Below, piece after piece: positions 61,990 through 64,000 of a stretch of 64,000 nucleotides of DNA. The notes under the pieces were generated by a model, which saw only the letters and a list, made by a program, of their open reading frames with translations, made no database searches and had not been told where the DNA came from. Positions within the stretch are counted from its first letter, which is position 1. Each line of letters opens with the position of its first letter. The translations under genes were made by a program, and so were the position numbers. The DNA comes from Eledone cirrhosa (taxonomy: Eukaryota; Mollusca; Cephalopoda; Octopoda; Eledonidae): contig OZ024742.1 of the NCBI GenBank assembly GCA_964016885.1, positions 113,766,660 through 113,830,659 on the forward strand, read 5' to 3'.

Positions 61990-62160
61990 AATTATTTCTA
62001 CTTTTGTCACAAGTCCAGCAATTATCTCAGTGCATTACTGCTACGTTATTTTATCGACCCCGTAAGGTTGAAATGCAAAGTTAACCTCGGCGGGATTTGA
62101 ACTCAGATTGTAACGGCCCGTAACACCATGCTGAAAATCATGGCGTCCAACGTTAACGAC
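61990..62160 (-). mobile_element. tRNA-derived cephalopod SINE, diverged
   Basis: Aligns with 58,462-58,632 over its whole length, including the 'atcgaccccgtaagg' block and the B-box segment GGGATTTGAACTC (minus strand). No clear target duplication. Confidence 0.72.
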
Positions 62161-63723
62161 GAGCAGACTTTTTTACGAAAAGTGTTTTTTTATTCTTTCT
62201 ATTCTTCAATCTATTCAACATAAGAGTTATCTATATTTCTTTCCAGATAAATTTGCATCATAGAATGTGTGTGTGAATGCATTACCACTAAAATAAACAA
62301 CGAAATATGAATCATGGTATTTTTTGTTTTCTTTCCTTTTGCTTACTCATATTTCGTCTCTCTATCAATACATAGTTGTTATTCGTCCTGTGTGTGTATA
62401 TCATTAAATCTCTATCTCTATATACATATTACTTTTACGTCCATCTGTATATAGAAATAAACTATATATATAGCTAAGATAGGAAGTTCTTGTTAGCTAA
62501 TGCACAACCACACACACACGTATACACATTCACACACGCACATGCACTCACACACATACACACACACGCAAGCACACACACACACACGTATATATATATA
62601 TATATATGCTTGTTTGTGTGTGTATTTGTGCATGCTTGTTTATATGTGTTTGTAGCAGAGATATGGCTTATCAAATATGCCAATACAAGCTAAATTACCG
62701 TGAATGAGAACCTTCTACACCAAACATATCGTTAATGATTTATCAGAGAAGGTTGAGATCGATATTTGGAAGTAAAATATAAATTACGTGAATTCTTACA
62801 TTGCTATGGAAAGATGTTGGACATGTGAACCCAATGATTAAAGACAGAAAAAACAAAACAATGACATCATCAATGAATGAGACTGACGCAAAACATGTCA
62901 TCATATATATCGATAAATGGGATTTTATCGATATTCTGTACATTTTCCATATAATTCTCTGTTACGTAGCACTCACAATTTATACAAAGTTAAGCTAAAT
63001 ATTTCTTTGAATTATAACATTTTCTCTGGTCCTAACCATATTTCACTTTGCTATCAGTTTACTCACTCCCTCACACTCTATCTTCTTCCTCTATTTTCTC
63101 TTTTTCATTCAATCTACTTTCTAATGACTTATTTTTATTCTCTTTTTCATTGTCTTCTTCCTAATTCATCCCCCCTTCAATTTCCAGTATTGCAGATATA
63201 ATGTTCGAATATAAATGTTGACAATGTGTGGGCTAGCGGTGAGTATGTCTCATATGAGATGGAATTAATGCCGTTCCTTATGCCATGTTGGCGGAGGGAG
63301 AAACATGGATACAGATCCCTAATTTGGTCGTTACCGAACCTAGATGAATGCGTATTTCTAGGGTTTGCGATATTTTGGCAATTCGATTGAATGTTTAGGG
63401 TGGCAGGTCAGTGATCGTGGTGGACTTTAGAACCTGTCCCAAGAATACACCTGTTTCTCAAAGGAAGTGATTATGTGTTGCGTAAGACGGATAATCTATC
63501 TAGTAACAGGAGATGCATGTTACTCAGTTTAGTTGGTCTAATTAATTATTTTGCGGTTTCAGCCCTGTTTTTTCGTCAATAATCCTGGAAACGTCTGAAG
63601 CAACTGGCAGAAGAAAGGACTTACTCCCAGTCGGTAAAGGGGTTGTGTTTATATATACTGTTAAATCAAGCGCTTAGATTCTGGACAAGATGTTAACTGA
63701 GATTATTGTTATGAAATGAAATC
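62161..63723. other. Microsatellite and pyrimidine-rich DNA, no gene
   Basis: CA/TA/GT at 62,505-62,655 and a C/T-rich tract at 63,030-63,185. No coding family recognised. Confidence 0.5.
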
Positions 63724-63939
63724 GGGTGGTGGATTCGCTGTATCGGTAGATGGCCGGACGACATGCTTTGCAGCATAGAGTTACAAACCATAACGATCTG
63801 AGTTCGAATCCCTCTTTGGTTAACTTTCTCTTTCATCCTTACGTTGTCAAGAAAATATAGTAACTGTCATGTACTGGGGTCGATGTAATCGACTTCCCCC
63901 TCCCCCTAAATTGGTGGCATTGTGCCTATATAAGATCCC
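63724..63939 (+). mobile_element. Full-length tRNA-derived SINE with a perfect 19-bp target duplication
   Basis: ATTGTTATGAAATGAAATC at 63,705-63,723 and 63,940-63,958 flanks it exactly. The head GGTGGATTCGCTGTATCGG and the B box GAGTTCGAATCCC are clear. The tail holds 'actggggtcgatgtaatcg' and 'ttgtgcctatataag', the arrangement I associate with octopus and squid SINEs. The intact duplication suggests a fairly recent insertion. Confidence 0.88.
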
Positions 63940-64000
63940 ATTGTTATGAAATGAAATCTCTGTTGTCAATTCATTCGCATGCCAGTGTCGTATACAAATA

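Overview
The window looks like intergenic DNA of a cephalopod mollusc, most likely an octopus. It is AT-rich, broken up by very long (TA)n and (GT/CA)n microsatellites, and carries tRNA-derived SINEs whose 3' part (a 'ggggtcgat..aatcgactt' block and a 'ttgtgcc' block next to the end) I know from cephalopod genomes. I found no convincing host protein-coding exon, rRNA gene, functional tRNA gene or CRISPR array. Almost every open frame is either an artefact of a dinucleotide repeat or a relic of a transposable element. Species and clade names are inference; no database search was possible.

The dominant content is Penelope-like retroelement (PLE) debris: nine coding relics in 64 kb. Five belong to one family ('family A' here), with a reverse transcriptase carrying a YRDD box, a Cys-rich linker, a GIY-YIG (YIG) nuclease and a C-terminal C-x2-C..C-x-H module: about 0.93-2.87, 13.23-15.14 (-), 17.28-18.29 (-), 24.2-24.7 (-) and 39.06-39.98 kb (-). 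Four are canonical PLE C-termini with YIGET or YIGQT nucleases: 29.35-30.31 (-), 33.80-34.21, 42.08-42.46 and 44.11-44.60 kb. Three family A copies lie between inverted terminal repeats of about 190-390 bp.

The most unusual signal is a series of hammerhead-ribozyme-like motifs in these terminal repeats and in two free-standing inverted repeats. They are a 402-bp near-perfect palindrome at 60,854-61,255 and a 1.13-kb-arm inverted repeat at 19,879-22,467. Motifs at 18.65 kb (-) and at 60.98 (-) and 61.10 kb (+) have an intact CUGANGA/GAA core, matching stem I strands and a self-complementary stem III. Others have one core change or a decayed stem. Hammerheads in PLEs are established knowledge; the paired convergent arrangement in palindromes is what deserves attention here.

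Layout: 0-0.7 kb, 3' end of a LINE with a restriction-like endonuclease; 0.7-3.4 kb, PLE copy 1; 3.4-8.2 kb, microsatellites, PLE ends and a SINE; 8.2-12.7 kb, nothing recognisable; 12.8-22.7 kb, dense PLE block with the large inverted repeat; 23-27 kb, one PLE relic; 27.4-30.3 kb, microsatellites, a dispersed repeat, a minisatellite and a PLE; 31-38 kb, SINEs and a PLE relic; 38-40.2 kb, PLE copy 5; 41-45.3 kb, inverted repeats around two PLE relics and a LINE tail; 46.05-48.32 kb, a hAT transposon with an 8-bp target duplication; 49.7-52.9 kb, a palindrome, a dispersed repeat and a GC-rich block; 55-57.65 kb, a 291-bp satellite with a tRNA-like module and a miniature PLE; 58-64 kb, SINEs, microsatellites and the double-hammerhead palindrome. 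No copy appears able to move: every coding region has stops, frameshifts or truncation.
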